Source: Saprospiraceae bacterium
GTDB lineage: Bacteria; Bacteroidota; Bacteroidia; Chitinophagales; Saprospiraceae
Assembly: GCA_026129545.1 (NCBI GenBank)
Contig: JAHCHX010000002.1
Coordinates: forward strand, 372,001 to 436,000
Length of the DNA: 64,000 nucleotides
Direction of reading: 5' to 3'
Below are positions 27,045 to 35,849 of the stretch, in pieces (positions within the stretch are counted from its first letter, which is position 1; each line of letters starts with the position of its first letter). Under the pieces are notes generated by a model that saw only the letters and a program-made list of their open reading frames with translations, was not told the origin of the DNA and did no database searches. The position numbers and the translations under genes are program-made.

Positions 27045-28427
27045 ATGAGGCAATCACTTCCTTTATACCTAATCTTTATGCTGTCAAGCGCATGCTTGTC
27101 AGGCGTTTACGCCCAACAATCCGTCATTTTGGAGCGATACATCCAAACGGGACTGGACAACAACCTTGCCTTGCAAACGCAAACGCTCGACATCAGAAAG
27201 GCGCAGGAGGCCATTCGGCAATCGAAGGCGCTTTTTTACCCCACGCTGCAATTCAACGCCAACTACACCCGTGCCGCCGGAGGCCGACGCATCGCGTTCC
27301 CGGTTGGCGACTTGGTGAACCCGATTTACGCCAATCTCAACCAACTCAACGAGTTCGTGCAGCCCGGCGCACCTGACTACCCCACGAATGTGCCCAACGT
27401 GAACGAGCAGTTTCTGCCCGACGATTTCCACGAGACCAAACTGACTTTCGCCTATCCGCTGTTCAATTCAGATTTGAAATACAATCGCCAAATTCAGGAA
27501 CAGCTGTACCAAAGCAAGTCGGCACAAAAGGCAGCATATCAACACGAACTGCGCTACCAAATCACGGAGGCATATCTGCAATACCTGCAAACGTTGGAGG
27601 CTGAGAAAATCTGGCAAAACAGCAAGACCGTGCTGACCGAATTGCGCCGCTTCAATGAATCCCTGGTCAACAACAACGTCGCCACACGCGACGTGGTGGC
27701 CACCGCCGACTACGAACTCAGCAAGGCCGACAACGAGATTTTCAGACTCCGCAGCAGCCAGAACACCGCCCGCGCTTATTTCAACTTTCTGCTCAACAAG
27801 GATTTGCAAAGCGAGGTCACGGTGGACACCGCACTGCTCCGCTCGCAAGCAGCCGCCTATCAGCCTTCCGACTTGATTCAAAACGCGCTCGCCAATCGCC
27901 AAGAGTTCAACGCCCTGCGAGCGGGCATGAGCGCCGCCGAGATGGATGTGAAACGCAACGATGCCAACCTGAAGATTCCAGATTTCTACATCGGGGGAGA
28001 GACCGGGTTTCAAGGGTTTGGCTACAAGTTCAACAACGAGCAAGCATATATCCTCGCTCGCGTGGGCCTCACCTACGACATATTCGACGGCGGCATGCGC
28101 AAAAGCAAAACACAGGAAGCCCGATTGGAGGCCGAGAAAATACGCGCACGATACTCAGAGGCGCAGCAACAGGTCTCCCTGCAGGTCACGCAGGCCTGGA
28201 ACGAATTTCAGGCCGCTCAAAATTCGTACACGACTACTCAGGCGGGCTTGAAAGCCGCCGAAGAGACGTTTCGCATTGTCACTAATAAATACCGGGCGAG
28301 CCAAGCCTTGCTCATCGAATTTCTCGATGCCGAAAATCGCGTGACGACGGCGCGCCTGCAACAACTTCTGGCTTGGTCGGATGTGTTGTTGAAAGAGGCG
28401 GCGCTAAGAAAGGCAGCGGGGATTTGA
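27045..28427 (+). CDS. TolC-family outer-membrane efflux protein
   Basis: 460 aa with a signal peptide (MRQSLPLYLIFMLSSACLSG…AQ). Two OEP repeats of long coiled helices follow, e.g. RYIQTGLDNNLALQTQTLDI, ALANRQEFNALRAGMSAAEM and ENRVTTARLQQLLAWSDVLL. It forms the outer-membrane exit duct of a tripartite pump. The periplasmic adaptor (29156) and RND permease (31434) are downstream on the same strand, but small opposite-strand modules have been set between them (PIN/antitoxin at 28432-29075, DUF6932 pair at 30744-31396). The frame is open 92 codons upstream of the chosen start, without a signal peptide. Confidence 0.93.
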   Translation: MRQSLPLYLIFMLSSACLSGVYAQQSVILERYIQTGLDNNLALQTQTLDIRKAQEAIRQSKALFYPTLQFNANYTRAAGGRRIAFPVGDLVNPIYANLNQLNEFVQPGAPDYPTNVPNVNEQFLPDDFHETKLTFAYPLFNSDLKYNRQIQEQLYQSKSAQKAAYQHELRYQITEAYLQYLQTLEAEKIWQNSKTVLTELRRFNESLVNNNVATRDVVATADYELSKADNEIFRLRSSQNTARAYFNFLLNKDLQSEVTVDTALLRSQAAAYQPSDLIQNALANRQEFNALRAGMSAAEMDVKRNDANLKIPDFYIGGETGFQGFGYKFNNEQAYILARVGLTYDIFDGGMRKSKTQEARLEAEKIRARYSEAQQQVSLQVTQAWNEFQAAQNSYTTTQAGLKAAEETFRIVTNKYRASQALLIEFLDAENRVTTARLQQLLAWSDVLLKEAALRKAAGI

Positions 28428-28431
28428 TGCC

Positions 28432-28845
28432 TTAAGGCTCAAAAAAACGGTCGAAACCTTTGGCAATCAGGCCGTTTTTAAGTTCGAGGTCGCCTGTCCA
28501 GAGTTAGCCGTCAAGTTCGAGCGTAAGGGCGACATAGAGAAAACCTTTGGGGTCAACATCTTTACAAAGCACATAACCTGCTATCAAGTTGCGGAGAGAA
28601 ATGGTTTTTGAAGAAAGAAAAGTGATGTGCTCAATGGTGAGAGAACGCAGTTCTACAAGTTCATTATTGTCAAATTCGGTGGCTTTCAACAGTTTTTCTT
28701 TGTGTGTAAGCAGCTCGACAAAAGCAAAACTGGGCGTTGTGAAATTGTATTCGCCAGTGATGATGATTTTACGAATAGCAGAGTTTGTCTTGGCCATTGC
28801 CGAAAAAATTCTATTCGCATCAACGATGACGACCGATGGATTCAT
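28432..28845 (-). pseudogene. PIN-domain (VapC-like) toxin gene with internal TAA stop
   Basis: The frame from ATG 28845 gives a PIN domain (VIVDANRIFSAM with the first Asp; TPSFAFVELLTHKE with the Glu; CKDVDPKGFLYVALTLELDG) and then meets TAA at 28504-28506. The same frame continues as LWTGDLELKNGLIAKGFDRF and a true stop at 28432-28434. That segment is the expected PIN C-terminus with the last acidic motif (WTGD). A single AAA-to-TAA change would explain the stop. The truncated 113-aa form lacks the last catalytic Asp, so it is probably inactive. It overlaps its antitoxin gene by 4 bp (ATGA). Confidence 0.8.
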
Positions 28846-29075
28846 AAGCCAAGTTCTTTGAGCATTTTTTCACCGCTGCGCTTCCACCATTCTTGCCGGG
28901 CGTCGTCGGCAAGTTCGACAGCAGCAGACTCGGAGAGATGGCTTTTTCGCGCCAAACGTTCAGCCCTAAGCCATTTGGCCGCCCGTGCGATGTAGTCTTC
29001 ATTGAAGTCTTTTTGACTGACGCTCAGGATAAACTCTATCTGGTCGCCCGAATTTCTCACATTGAAATCGCTCAT
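28842..29075 (-). CDS. Antitoxin-like partner of the PIN toxin
   Basis: 77 aa, acidic, from the Met of MSDFNVRNSGDQIEFILSVS; the longer frame starts 16 codons earlier with no sign of use. The helix-rich middle (FNEDYIARAAKWLRAERLAR) and C-terminal tail (WWKRSGEKMLKELGL) are of the kind that wrap a PIN toxin. Its last bases overlap the toxin start by 4 bp, the normal order for VapBC operons. The family was not recognised. The gene is intact although its toxin is interrupted. Confidence 0.6.
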   Translation of the reverse strand: MSDFNVRNSGDQIEFILSVSQKDFNEDYIARAAKWLRAERLARKSHLSESAAVELADDARQEWWKRSGEKMLKELGL

Positions 29076-29155
29076 TGTTGTAAAATTTTCCACAAAAATA
29101 AACCAAACAACCCGCACAGCCAAGCCTTAGTTTCAATCTTGAAATTCGACACAAC

Positions 29156-30247
29156 ATGAAAAAAATAACACTTGAAACAGTAGCCCTCCCCTCAATGGCC
29201 ACCATCGCCGTTGTGGGTCTCTTTTGCCTCACAGGCGGCTGCGGCGAGAATGCCAACGCCAATTCCAATGCCCAAACTTCGAACTCGGTGGTGGACGAGC
29301 GCATCCCCGTTCAAACTGCCCTCGTGGAGCAAAAAAACATCGCCTTGCCCATCCACGCGAGCGGCACGCTGACCTCGTCGGCAGAGCAGCGCCTCTCGTT
29401 CAAAGTCGGCGGCGTCATTCGCAAAATCTATGTGAAAGAGGGCGATGTGGTGCGTCCCGGCCAGTTGCTCGCTATTTTGGACAAAACCGAAATAGACGCG
29501 CAAGTGGCGCAAGCCCAGCAGGCGCTCACAAAAGCCGAGCGCGACCTCGCCCGCGTGGAGGGCCTCTACCGCGACAGCAGCGCCACGCTCGAACTCCTGC
29601 AAAACGCCACCACCGCCCGCGACGTAGCGAAAGAAACCGCCCGCATCGCGCAGTTCAACCAGCAGTACGCCGAAATCCGCTCTGCCAAAGGCGGAAAAAT
29701 CATCAAGAAACTGATGAACGAAGGCGAAATCACCGGTCCCGGCACCCCCGTCTTCGTCCTTTTCCAAACGGGCGTGGACGACTGGGTGGTGAAAATCAAC
29801 GTCAGCGACCGCGACTGGGCGCGGCTCAGCCTCGGCATGGGCGCCAAAATCGTCATGGACGCTTACCCCGACGCGCCGTTCAACGGCAAAGTGAGCGACC
29901 TCGCCCCTGCCGCCGACCCTGCGAGCGGCCTCTACCCGGTGGAAATCAAGGTGGCTCCGCAGGGCAAGCGTTTCGCGCCCGGCTTGTTCGCACAAGTGGA
30001 CATCGTGCCGTCGAAATCGAGAACCTACACCACCGTGCCGATTGAAGCCATCGTGGAAGGCGACGGAAAATCGGCGTTCGTGTTCGCCCTGCAAGCCGAT
30101 GGGGAAAGCGTGAAAAAAGTACCCATTCAAATCGCGTTTTTGGAAGGCAATCGGGCGGTCATCGCGTCGGGGCTGGAAGGCGTGGCGGAGGTGGTGACGA
30201 GCGGCGCGCCGTATTTGAGCGAGAAGAAGAAGGTCAAAAAATACTAA
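29156..30247 (+). CDS. RND efflux periplasmic adaptor (HlyD/MexA family) lipoprotein
   Basis: 363 aa. The N-terminus (MKKITLETVA…LFCLTGGCGEN) is a lipoprotein-type signal with Cys about residue 29. The biotinyl-lipoyl-like half motifs are GVIRKIYVKEGDVVRPGQLL (~85-104) and IIKKLMNEGEITGPGTPVFV. The helical hairpin between them is short (VAQAQQALTKAERDLARVEG). Beta-barrel and membrane-proximal parts follow (KIVMDAYPDAPFNGKVSDLA; PIEAIVEGDGKSAFVFAL). It joins the TolC duct (27045) with the RND permease (31434). The region before it contains the opposite-strand PIN module, so it needs its own promoter or read-through. Confidence 0.93.
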   Translation: MKKITLETVALPSMATIAVVGLFCLTGGCGENANANSNAQTSNSVVDERIPVQTALVEQKNIALPIHASGTLTSSAEQRLSFKVGGVIRKIYVKEGDVVRPGQLLAILDKTEIDAQVAQAQQALTKAERDLARVEGLYRDSSATLELLQNATTARDVAKETARIAQFNQQYAEIRSAKGGKIIKKLMNEGEITGPGTPVFVLFQTGVDDWVVKINVSDRDWARLSLGMGAKIVMDAYPDAPFNGKVSDLAPAADPASGLYPVEIKVAPQGKRFAPGLFAQVDIVPSKSRTYTTVPIEAIVEGDGKSAFVFALQADGESVKKVPIQIAFLEGNRAVIASGLEGVAEVVTSGAPYLSEKKKVKKY

Positions 30248-30275
30248 GCCAGCTTACTCAACAATCTTTTCTGCC

Positions 30276-30737
30276 ATGAAAATTTTAGCCTTTTTCAACG
30301 CCCTGCTCTACGCCCTCATCGCCGGTCAGGGATTCTACATGCTGCTCGGCGGCTCGCAGGCGCTCAAGCAACTTTCCGTCGGCGCGTTCATCGAGCAGCG
30401 GCAATCAGTGGACAAGGCCATCGCCCGGAACCTTAGCGCCTCCTACTTGCTCACGCTGATTTACAGCGCCTCGTACATTGTTCTTTTAGTCTGGAACGGG
30501 GGGGCGACTCAACTACAAGTGGCAGCCACCATAATGGCTTTCCTGCTGCTGGTGGCCGATGTGCTTATCGCCACCAGAGGAAATGCGCCGTTGAACAAGG
30601 AAATCAACACATGGCAGGCACACGCATACCCGATGGATTGGACCACGCACCGCGACTTGTGGATTAGGCACATGACTTGGCGCAATTGGTTGGCCATTTT
30701 TGCGCTCGTCGCATTTTTGTTCGGCGATGCGATGTAA
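30276..30737 (+). CDS. DUF1772-like four-helix membrane protein
   Basis: 153 aa with four hydrophobic segments (residues ~5-26, 57-73, 81-101, 133-151). Before the last helix is the pattern GNAPLNKEINTWQ…DWTTHRDLWIRHMTWRN, which is typical of DUF1772 (anthrone-oxygenase-like membrane proteins). It begins 28 bp after the adaptor gene and is probably co-transcribed with it. The function in the efflux set is unknown. Confidence 0.75.
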   Translation: MKILAFFNALLYALIAGQGFYMLLGGSQALKQLSVGAFIEQRQSVDKAIARNLSASYLLTLIYSASYIVLLVWNGGATQLQVAATIMAFLLLVADVLIATRGNAPLNKEINTWQAHAYPMDWTTHRDLWIRHMTWRNWLAIFALVAFLFGDAM

Positions 30738-30743
30738 AACAAT

Positions 30744-30956
30744 TTATGCCGCCAATTGAAAATCCAATTTCAACTCGGTCAAAAGTTGGAAAAGGTCTTT
30801 CGTGAATCGGTCTTTCAATTCTTGGAATTGTTCGATGGCCTCATCATCAGGTTCAGGGTATGACCTGTGGCGTTCGATAGCCCGATTGGTTTGGTCAATC
30901 AACTCGTACAGGCGAGCGATTTCTAATTTTTTACCTTCTAGCTTTTTCATCTTCAA
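30744..30956 (-). CDS. Small coiled-coil protein paired with DUF6932 gene
   Basis: 70 aa, helical throughout with heptad-like spacing (KLEIARLYELIDQTNRAIER; FQELKDRFTKDLFQLLTELK) and a His/Pro-rich turn. It is the second gene of a two-gene unit: its ATG overlaps the stop of the DUF6932 gene by 4 bp. No family was recognised. The tight coupling and insertion inside the efflux operon on the opposite strand give it the look of an accessory toxin-antitoxin-like pair. Confidence 0.6.
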   Translation of the reverse strand: MKMKKLEGKKLEIARLYELIDQTNRAIERHRSYPEPDDEAIEQFQELKDRFTKDLFQLLTELKLDFQLAA

Positions 30957-31396
30957 AACTTTAGTTCAAGAATGCCTTTGTCAAACCCCTTTCGGTCGTA
31001 ACAATAAAGCTTGAGCCAATAATCCCGGTCGTCCAATGTTTTTGAACGAAGCGGATGAAGTTCTGGATGTTCAGGCTCAAAAAAGACATCAAGAGTCTTG
31101 GCATATTTTCTACGCAAGAGCCACCGAGTCTTTTTCGTCTTGTTGTAAATCTCAAAAGCTACAAACACCACGAGGTCAATGCCTTTGGGATATTTTTTCA
31201 AAGTCGTGAAACTGCCATTTACCCAAACGTACAACGGCTTTATTTCAGCCATACTCAACTCCTTTAAAAACGCCTTGAACGACGCATATAAAGTCTCCCG
31301 TCGGGTATTGAAAACAAAATGCCTTTCAATATCCTCAAGCGAAGCGGGTATTGCCTCATAAGGTTTCAAGTAGCCAAACTCATCAAAGTTCAACAT
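30953..31396 (-). CDS. DUF6932-like protein with nucleotidyltransferase-type motif
   Basis: 147 aa from the Met of MLNFDEFGYLKPYEAIPASL; the frame is open 51 codons upstream but that part lies over the RND start region. The central block WVNGSFTTLKKYPKGIDLVV matches the GS…(D)xD motif of minimal nucleotidyltransferases as seen in DUF6932. The first Asp of the usual PxDID is Gly here, which would weaken or abolish catalysis if the fold is right. It is coupled by a 4-bp overlap to the 70-aa coiled-coil gene. The role is unknown. Confidence 0.65.
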   Translation of the reverse strand: MLNFDEFGYLKPYEAIPASLEDIERHFVFNTRRETLYASFKAFLKELSMAEIKPLYVWVNGSFTTLKKYPKGIDLVVFVAFEIYNKTKKTRWLLRRKYAKTLDVFFEPEHPELHPLRSKTLDDRDYWLKLYCYDRKGFDKGILELKF

Positions 31397-31433
31397 TGCA
31401 AAACCGAAGTGCTGCAAAAATAAACAGTCTGCC

Positions 31434-34400
31434 ATGAAAATCGCCGAATTTTCCGTCCGCAACCCCCAATTCACCTTCATCATTTTTTGCTTTGTCATGG
31501 CGCTCGGCATCGGGGCCTTGCTCAATATGCCCCGCGCCGAAGACCCCAAGTTCGCGCCGCCCGGCTACAACATCGTCATCGTGTATCCCGGCGCCGGGCC
31601 TGCCGAAATCGAGAACAAAATCACCGACAAGGTGGAAGCCCGCCTCGGCGCGCTCGAAAACATAGACAGGATGCCCTCGCTCTCGCTCAACGGCCTCATG
31701 ATTCTGACCATCGAGTTCAAGCACGGCGAGGATGCCGACAAAAAGTACGAAGAGGTGGTGCGCGAAATCAACGCCCTCCGCCCCGAACTTCCGCAGGACA
31801 TTTACCGCATCACCATTCAGCGATTTACGTCGTCGGACGTGGCGATTCTGCAAAGCGCGATTGTTTCTGAAAACGCCTCCTACGCCGACCTCCGCCGCGA
31901 GGCCGAACGTCTGGAAGAATCTTTGGAAAAAATAAGCGGCATCAAGGCCGCCGACACTTGGGGCTTCCCCAAACGCGAAGCCCGCATCAGCCTCAACTTG
32001 CCGAAAATGGCCGCCGAAGGCATCCCCGTAAGCCGCGTGCTGGGCGCTTTGCAAAGCGAAAACGTGTCCATCCCCGGCGGCGCGGTCAACGTCGGCGAGC
32101 GCCAGTTTTTTGTGGAAACCAGCGGCGACTACGAGGACATCGAGGAAATCAAAAACACCGTCATCAATGGCAACAACGGCCAAATCGTCTATCTCAAAGA
32201 CCTCGCCGAGGTGGAATGGGCTTACGAAGAGCCGCGCCACTTGGCCCGCATCAACGGCGTGCGCAGCGTGTGGGTCACCGCCCGCATGAAGGACGAGCAA
32301 AACATCTTCAACGTCGGCAAAGAAGTGGAGCAAAAAGTGGCCGAATGGCGCAGCGCCTTGCCCGCCAGCATGGACTATGTGAAGGTGTTCGACCAGAATG
32401 ACTCGGTGCGCAAAAGGCTAGGGCGCTTCGCCAAAGACTTCGGCATCGCCATCACGCTCGTGCTGCTCACACTGCTGCCCCTCGGCTGGCGCGCCGCGCT
32501 CGTGGTGATGATTTCCATCCCGCTCAGCATCTCCATCGGCCTTTTTGCCCTCGACCAAATGGGCTACTCTTTGAACCAACTTAGCATCGTCGGCCTCATC
32601 ATCGCGCTCGGCATTTTGGTGGACGACAGCATCGTGGTGGTGGAAAACATAGAGCGATGGCTGCGCGAAGGACACAGCCGCGTGGAGGCGGCCATTCTCG
32701 CCACCAAACAAATCGGCCTCGCGGTGCTGGGCTGCACGGCCACGCTCGTTTTGGCCTTCCTGCCGCTCGTTTTTTTGCCCGAAGCGTCGGGCGATTTCAT
32801 TCGCTCGCTGCCTTTGGCCGTCGTGCTCACGGTGTTGGCCTCGCTGTTCGTGTCGCTCACCATTGTGCCGTTTTTGAGCAGCCGCCTTTTGGCAGAACAC
32901 CACGACCCACGCGGCAACATCTTCCTGCGTGGCCTCAAATGGCTCATTTCCGGCACCTATGCCAAAGTACTGCACCTCGCGCTCGCGTGGCCGCGCCTGA
33001 CGATGGTGGCCGCCACCGTCCTCTTCTTCGCCATCGTGAGTTTGGCCGGAAAAGCGGGGTTCGCCCTCTTCCCCGCCAGCGAGCGCCCGATGTTTTACAT
33101 TGACGTGGAAATGGCCGCCGGAACGAGTTTGGAACAAACCAACCGCACGGTGCAAATGGTTGATTCCGTGTTGAATGAATACACCGCGCCGGGTTTTCGC
33201 AGTTCCGAATTTGGAATGAAAAACGCCCTGCTGACTTCCTTAAAAGCAGGTGAACAACCAACAACGAACAACAAACAACAAACAACAAAGTATTCCGGGG
33301 GTAAAGCCAAAATCACTTGGTACGCCTCCAACGTCGGTCGCGGCAACCCGCGCATTTATTACAACGTGATTCGGGAAAAAGAGGCCGCCGACTACGGGCA
33401 GGTGTTTGTTCAATTGGAAGACCGCACGCCACCGCCCGTGAAAATCGAGTTGCTCGACGAGTTGAGGGAAAAATTTAAAAACACGCCCGGCGCGGTCATC
33501 AACGTCAAGAACTTCGAGCAGGGGCCGCCCATCGAAGCGCCCATCGTGATTCGGGTTTTTGGTGAAAACTTGGACACCCTGCGCCGTTTGGCCGCCCAAG
33601 TCGAGACCCTCATCAGCGAGACGGAAGGAACGATGTATGTGGACAACCCGATTGCGACCATCAAGACCGATTTGCAGGTCATCACCAACAAGGAAAAAGC
33701 CGCCACGCTCGGCGTGCCGGTGGTGGAAGTGGACCGCATGGTGCGGCTCGCCATCGCGGGGCTGAACGCCGGCAGTTTCACCTACAAGACCGACGGCGAG
33801 GAGTACAACATGACCGTCACCGTGCCGAAGGAAGGCGCGTTCGCCACCCTCGACGCGCTCAAAAACCTGTACGTCAACAACGTGTTCGGCAAGGCCGTGC
33901 CGCTCAACCAAGTCGCGGAAATGCAATTCAAGCCCTCGCCCAACTTCATCCAGCACTACGACAAAGACCGTTTTACCGCTGTCACGGCTTTTGTGAAAAG
34001 CGGCTACTACGCCGCCGAAATCAACGGTAAAATCAAGGAAAAACTGAAAGCCATGACCTTCCCCGCAGGTTATCGCTACGTCGTGGCGGGCGAGGAGGAG
34101 AGCGCGCAGCGTTCGTTCGGCGGCATGGGCACCATCGTTCTGCTGACGATTTTTGGCCTGCTGGCCGTGCTGATTTTGGAATTCAAGACCTTCCGAAGCA
34201 CCCTCATCGTGCTGTCGGTCATTCCGCTCGGCATCATCGGTGCTGTGCTGATTTTGCTGGCGACGGGCTACCCGTTCTCGTTCACGGTGGTGGTCGGTCT
34301 CATCGCGCTCATGGGCATCGAGGTGAAAAACTCGATTCTGCTCGTGGATTTCACCAACCAACTCCGCGCCGAAGGTCGAAGTCTAGACGACGCGATTCAG

Positions 34401-34601
34401 GAGGCGGGCGAGATTCGCTTCGTGCCGATTTTGCTGACCTCGCTCACGGCCATCGGTGGCCTCACGCCCATCGCAATCGAGGAAAATCCGCTCTATTCGC
34501 CGCTGGCCTATGTCCTCATCGGCGGCCTTATTTCCTCGACTTTGCTCTCGCGCATCGTGACGCCGGTGCTGTACAAGTTGCTGGCGCCGAGGGTGGTGTG
34601 A
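31434..34601 (+). CDS. RND-family efflux permease (AcrB/MexF-like)
   Basis: 1055 aa, full length. Twelve TM helices are arranged as in RND pumps. Helix 1 is SVRNPQFTFIIFCFVMALGI, and the helix 4 proton-relay Asp pair is in ALGILVDDSIVVVENIER. The second half has TIVLLTIFGLLAVLILEF, VVVGLIALMGIEVKNSILLV and the end YKLLAPRVV. Two periplasmic porter loops are present (PRAEDPKFAPPGYNIVIVYP after helix 1). Residues ~603-621 are a low-complexity Thr/Asn/Gln insert coded by repeated AACAAC/AACAAA (33250-33290), odd for the family. It acts with the adaptor (29156) and TolC (27045). Its last ~110 codons occur again at 37454-37786, and the last 30 at 35278-35369. Confidence 0.95.
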   Translation: MKIAEFSVRNPQFTFIIFCFVMALGIGALLNMPRAEDPKFAPPGYNIVIVYPGAGPAEIENKITDKVEARLGALENIDRMPSLSLNGLMILTIEFKHGEDADKKYEEVVREINALRPELPQDIYRITIQRFTSSDVAILQSAIVSENASYADLRREAERLEESLEKISGIKAADTWGFPKREARISLNLPKMAAEGIPVSRVLGALQSENVSIPGGAVNVGERQFFVETSGDYEDIEEIKNTVINGNNGQIVYLKDLAEVEWAYEEPRHLARINGVRSVWVTARMKDEQNIFNVGKEVEQKVAEWRSALPASMDYVKVFDQNDSVRKRLGRFAKDFGIAITLVLLTLLPLGWRAALVVMISIPLSISIGLFALDQMGYSLNQLSIVGLIIALGILVDDSIVVVENIERWLREGHSRVEAAILATKQIGLAVLGCTATLVLAFLPLVFLPEASGDFIRSLPLAVVLTVLASLFVSLTIVPFLSSRLLAEHHDPRGNIFLRGLKWLISGTYAKVLHLALAWPRLTMVAATVLFFAIVSLAGKAGFALFPASERPMFYIDVEMAAGTSLEQTNRTVQMVDSVLNEYTAPGFRSSEFGMKNALLTSLKAGEQPTTNNKQQTTKYSGGKAKITWYASNVGRGNPRIYYNVIREKEAADYGQVFVQLEDRTPPPVKIELLDELREKFKNTPGAVINVKNFEQGPPIEAPIVIRVFGENLDTLRRLAAQVETLISETEGTMYVDNPIATIKTDLQVITNKEKAATLGVPVVEVDRMVRLAIAGLNAGSFTYKTDGEEYNMTVTVPKEGAFATLDALKNLYVNNVFGKAVPLNQVAEMQFKPSPNFIQHYDKDRFTAVTAFVKSGYYAAEINGKIKEKLKAMTFPAGYRYVVAGEEESAQRSFGGMGTIVLLTIFGLLAVLILEFKTFRSTLIVLSVIPLGIIGAVLILLATGYPFSFTVVVGLIALMGIEVKNSILLVDFTNQLRAEGRSLDDAIQEAGEIRFVPILLTSLTAIGGLTPIAIEENPLYSPLAYVLIGGLISSTLLSRIVTPVLYKLLAPRVV

Positions 34602-34603
34602 GG

Positions 34604-34998
34604 CTATAAGTCGGTAAACAGGTCTAAATATTTCAAGCCGGGAACGCGCCTGAAATCAAAGTCATTTCGAGAGAGAAGTGTAAAATCGCAAACGAGTGCC
34701 GTAGAAGCAATCACAGCATCCGGCAATTTGATTTTGAGCGAGCGCCGGATTTCGATTGTTTTGTTCACGATGCGGTCGTCGAGCGGCAAAACGATGCTTC
34801 GTCAATGAAGTTTTCTACTTGTTTTGCTGCTGCGGCGGTAGGTGCTTGCCAACCCAACAATTCGATTTTTGAAATGACGGAGAGGAAACTGCCAGATTCG
34901 TTCATTGCCTTTTCGAGAAAGTCCATCCCTTTCTCAGGCAAAAGTTCGTCCAAGTAGTAGATGGCTGTATTCATGTCAATCAGATAGGCCGTTCCCAT
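34604..34998 (-). pseudogene. VapC-type PIN toxin gene with one frameshift
   Basis: From ATG 34998 the frame gives the PIN start (MGTAYLIDMNTAIYYLDELL with the first Asp; FLSVISKIELLGW with Glu). It then runs out of frame after NFIDEASF. The next frame supplies the rest: LPLDDRIVNKTIEIRRSLKI, KLPDAVIASTALVCDFTLLS, RNDFDF and a normal stop. One base lost at the A4 run 34788-34791 explains the break. Joined, the protein would be about 131 aa with all PIN acidic residues. It starts inside the last 19 bp of the antitoxin gene. Confidence 0.8.
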
Positions 34999-35219
34999 TC
35001 GTCGCGGAGGTTTTGAAGTTGTTTGTCAATCGTCTCGCGCGATAGGCCGGTTTTCAGAACGCCTCTGTATTTTGACATATTTTTCTTGGTTTTGGGCATT
35101 GCGGGAGCCGATTCAGAAGGCAGGACAATCACCTCGACTTCCGTGCCCGCGAAGGCCTCTGGCAGTTGGACAACCACTTGTCCTTCTTCTACTTTGGCGT
35201 GTGTGCGATATGCTTGCAT
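34980..35219 (-). CDS. VapB-type antitoxin
   Basis: 79 aa. The N-terminal half (MQAYRTHAKVEEGQVVVQLP…VEVIVLP) looks like a small beta-rich DNA-binding or AbrB-like part. The C-terminal half (KYRGVLKTGLSRETIDKQLQ…DEWERP) is the toxin-binding helix seen in antitoxins of PIN toxins. It comes first, with the vapC start overlapping its 3' end by 19 bp. The gene is intact. Confidence 0.7.
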   Translation of the reverse strand: MQAYRTHAKVEEGQVVVQLPEAFAGTEVEVIVLPSESAPAMPKTKKNMSKYRGVLKTGLSRETIDKQLQNLRDEWERPI

Positions 35220-35277
35220 TGGAAAAAGATGTTTGAATTGCTGACAAAGATGCTTTATCTACCGCAAAAACCCCAAA

Positions 35278-35369
35278 CGTCCTCATCGGCGGCCTGATTT
35301 CCCCCCACCCTGCTCTCGCGGATTGTGACGCCGGTGCTGTACGAGTTGCTGGCGCCAAGGGTGGTGTGA
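35278..35369 (+). pseudogene. Fragment: decayed copy of the last ~30 codons of the RND permease gene
   Basis: From CGTCCTCATCGGCGGCCTGA to GTGGTGTGA this matches the end of the RND gene. It is closer to the copy at 37695-37786 than to the intact gene (shared CGGCCTGATT and GGATTGTGACG). It has a one-base indel and coding changes (Lys to Glu), so it is not under selection. The match ends exactly at the stop codon. It marks the left side of the AT-rich island. Confidence 0.8.
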
Positions 35370-35416
35370 GATTTTTGCCAGCTGCGTTTTTCTGTCATCC
35401 TGCAAGGATTTGCAAC

Positions 35417-35832
35417 TTACCCCTTTGGTATATTTCCTCCCTCGATAATTTTCAGCAACGACGCATTTTCATTTTGCAAGGACAGTATTAATGATTCTAA
35501 AAAAGCGAAACGTTTGTTGATTTCGTTCATGGCTTCTTTGTCAAAAGAAATGGTGCCGCTATTTAGAATGCAAGTCTCTCCTTCTTGCTGATTGTTGTTG
35601 AAACTACTTTGACTGAATTCGGGTCTAACCCAAGTAGCTTAGCCATTGGCATCTCCAATACTTCAGCAATTTTCATGATTTTCCCCACAGGAGGATCCGA
35701 TTGCCCATTCTCCCATTTTGCTAAAGTTCGGAAATGAACATTTAAGCGGTCTGCCAAATCCTCACGGGTGATTTTTTTGGTCTCGCGTGCTTCTCGAAGA
35801 TTGAAGCCAAGTTGTTTTATCTGGTTTTTCAT
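35417..35832 (-). pseudogene. XRE-family regulator gene with a frameshift (intact HTH, shifted coiled-coil tail)
   Basis: From ATG 35832 the frame gives a Cro/CI-type HTH (FNLREARETKKITREDLADR LNVHFRTLAKWENGQ, then LEMPMAKLLGLDPNSVKV) and stops at 35563 after 89 aa. In the neighbouring frame the sequence goes on as FNNNQQEGETCILNSGTISF, then MNEINKRFAFLESLILSLQN and a stop at 35417. An Asn/Gln-rich linker plus coiled coil is the usual tail of Bacteroidota XRE regulators. One base lost near the AAA at 35601-35603 joins them to a ~138-aa protein. The truncated form could still bind DNA. The palindrome at 35850-35865 may be its operator. Confidence 0.7.
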
Positions 35833-35849
35833 AATAAAAAGCACTTTTT

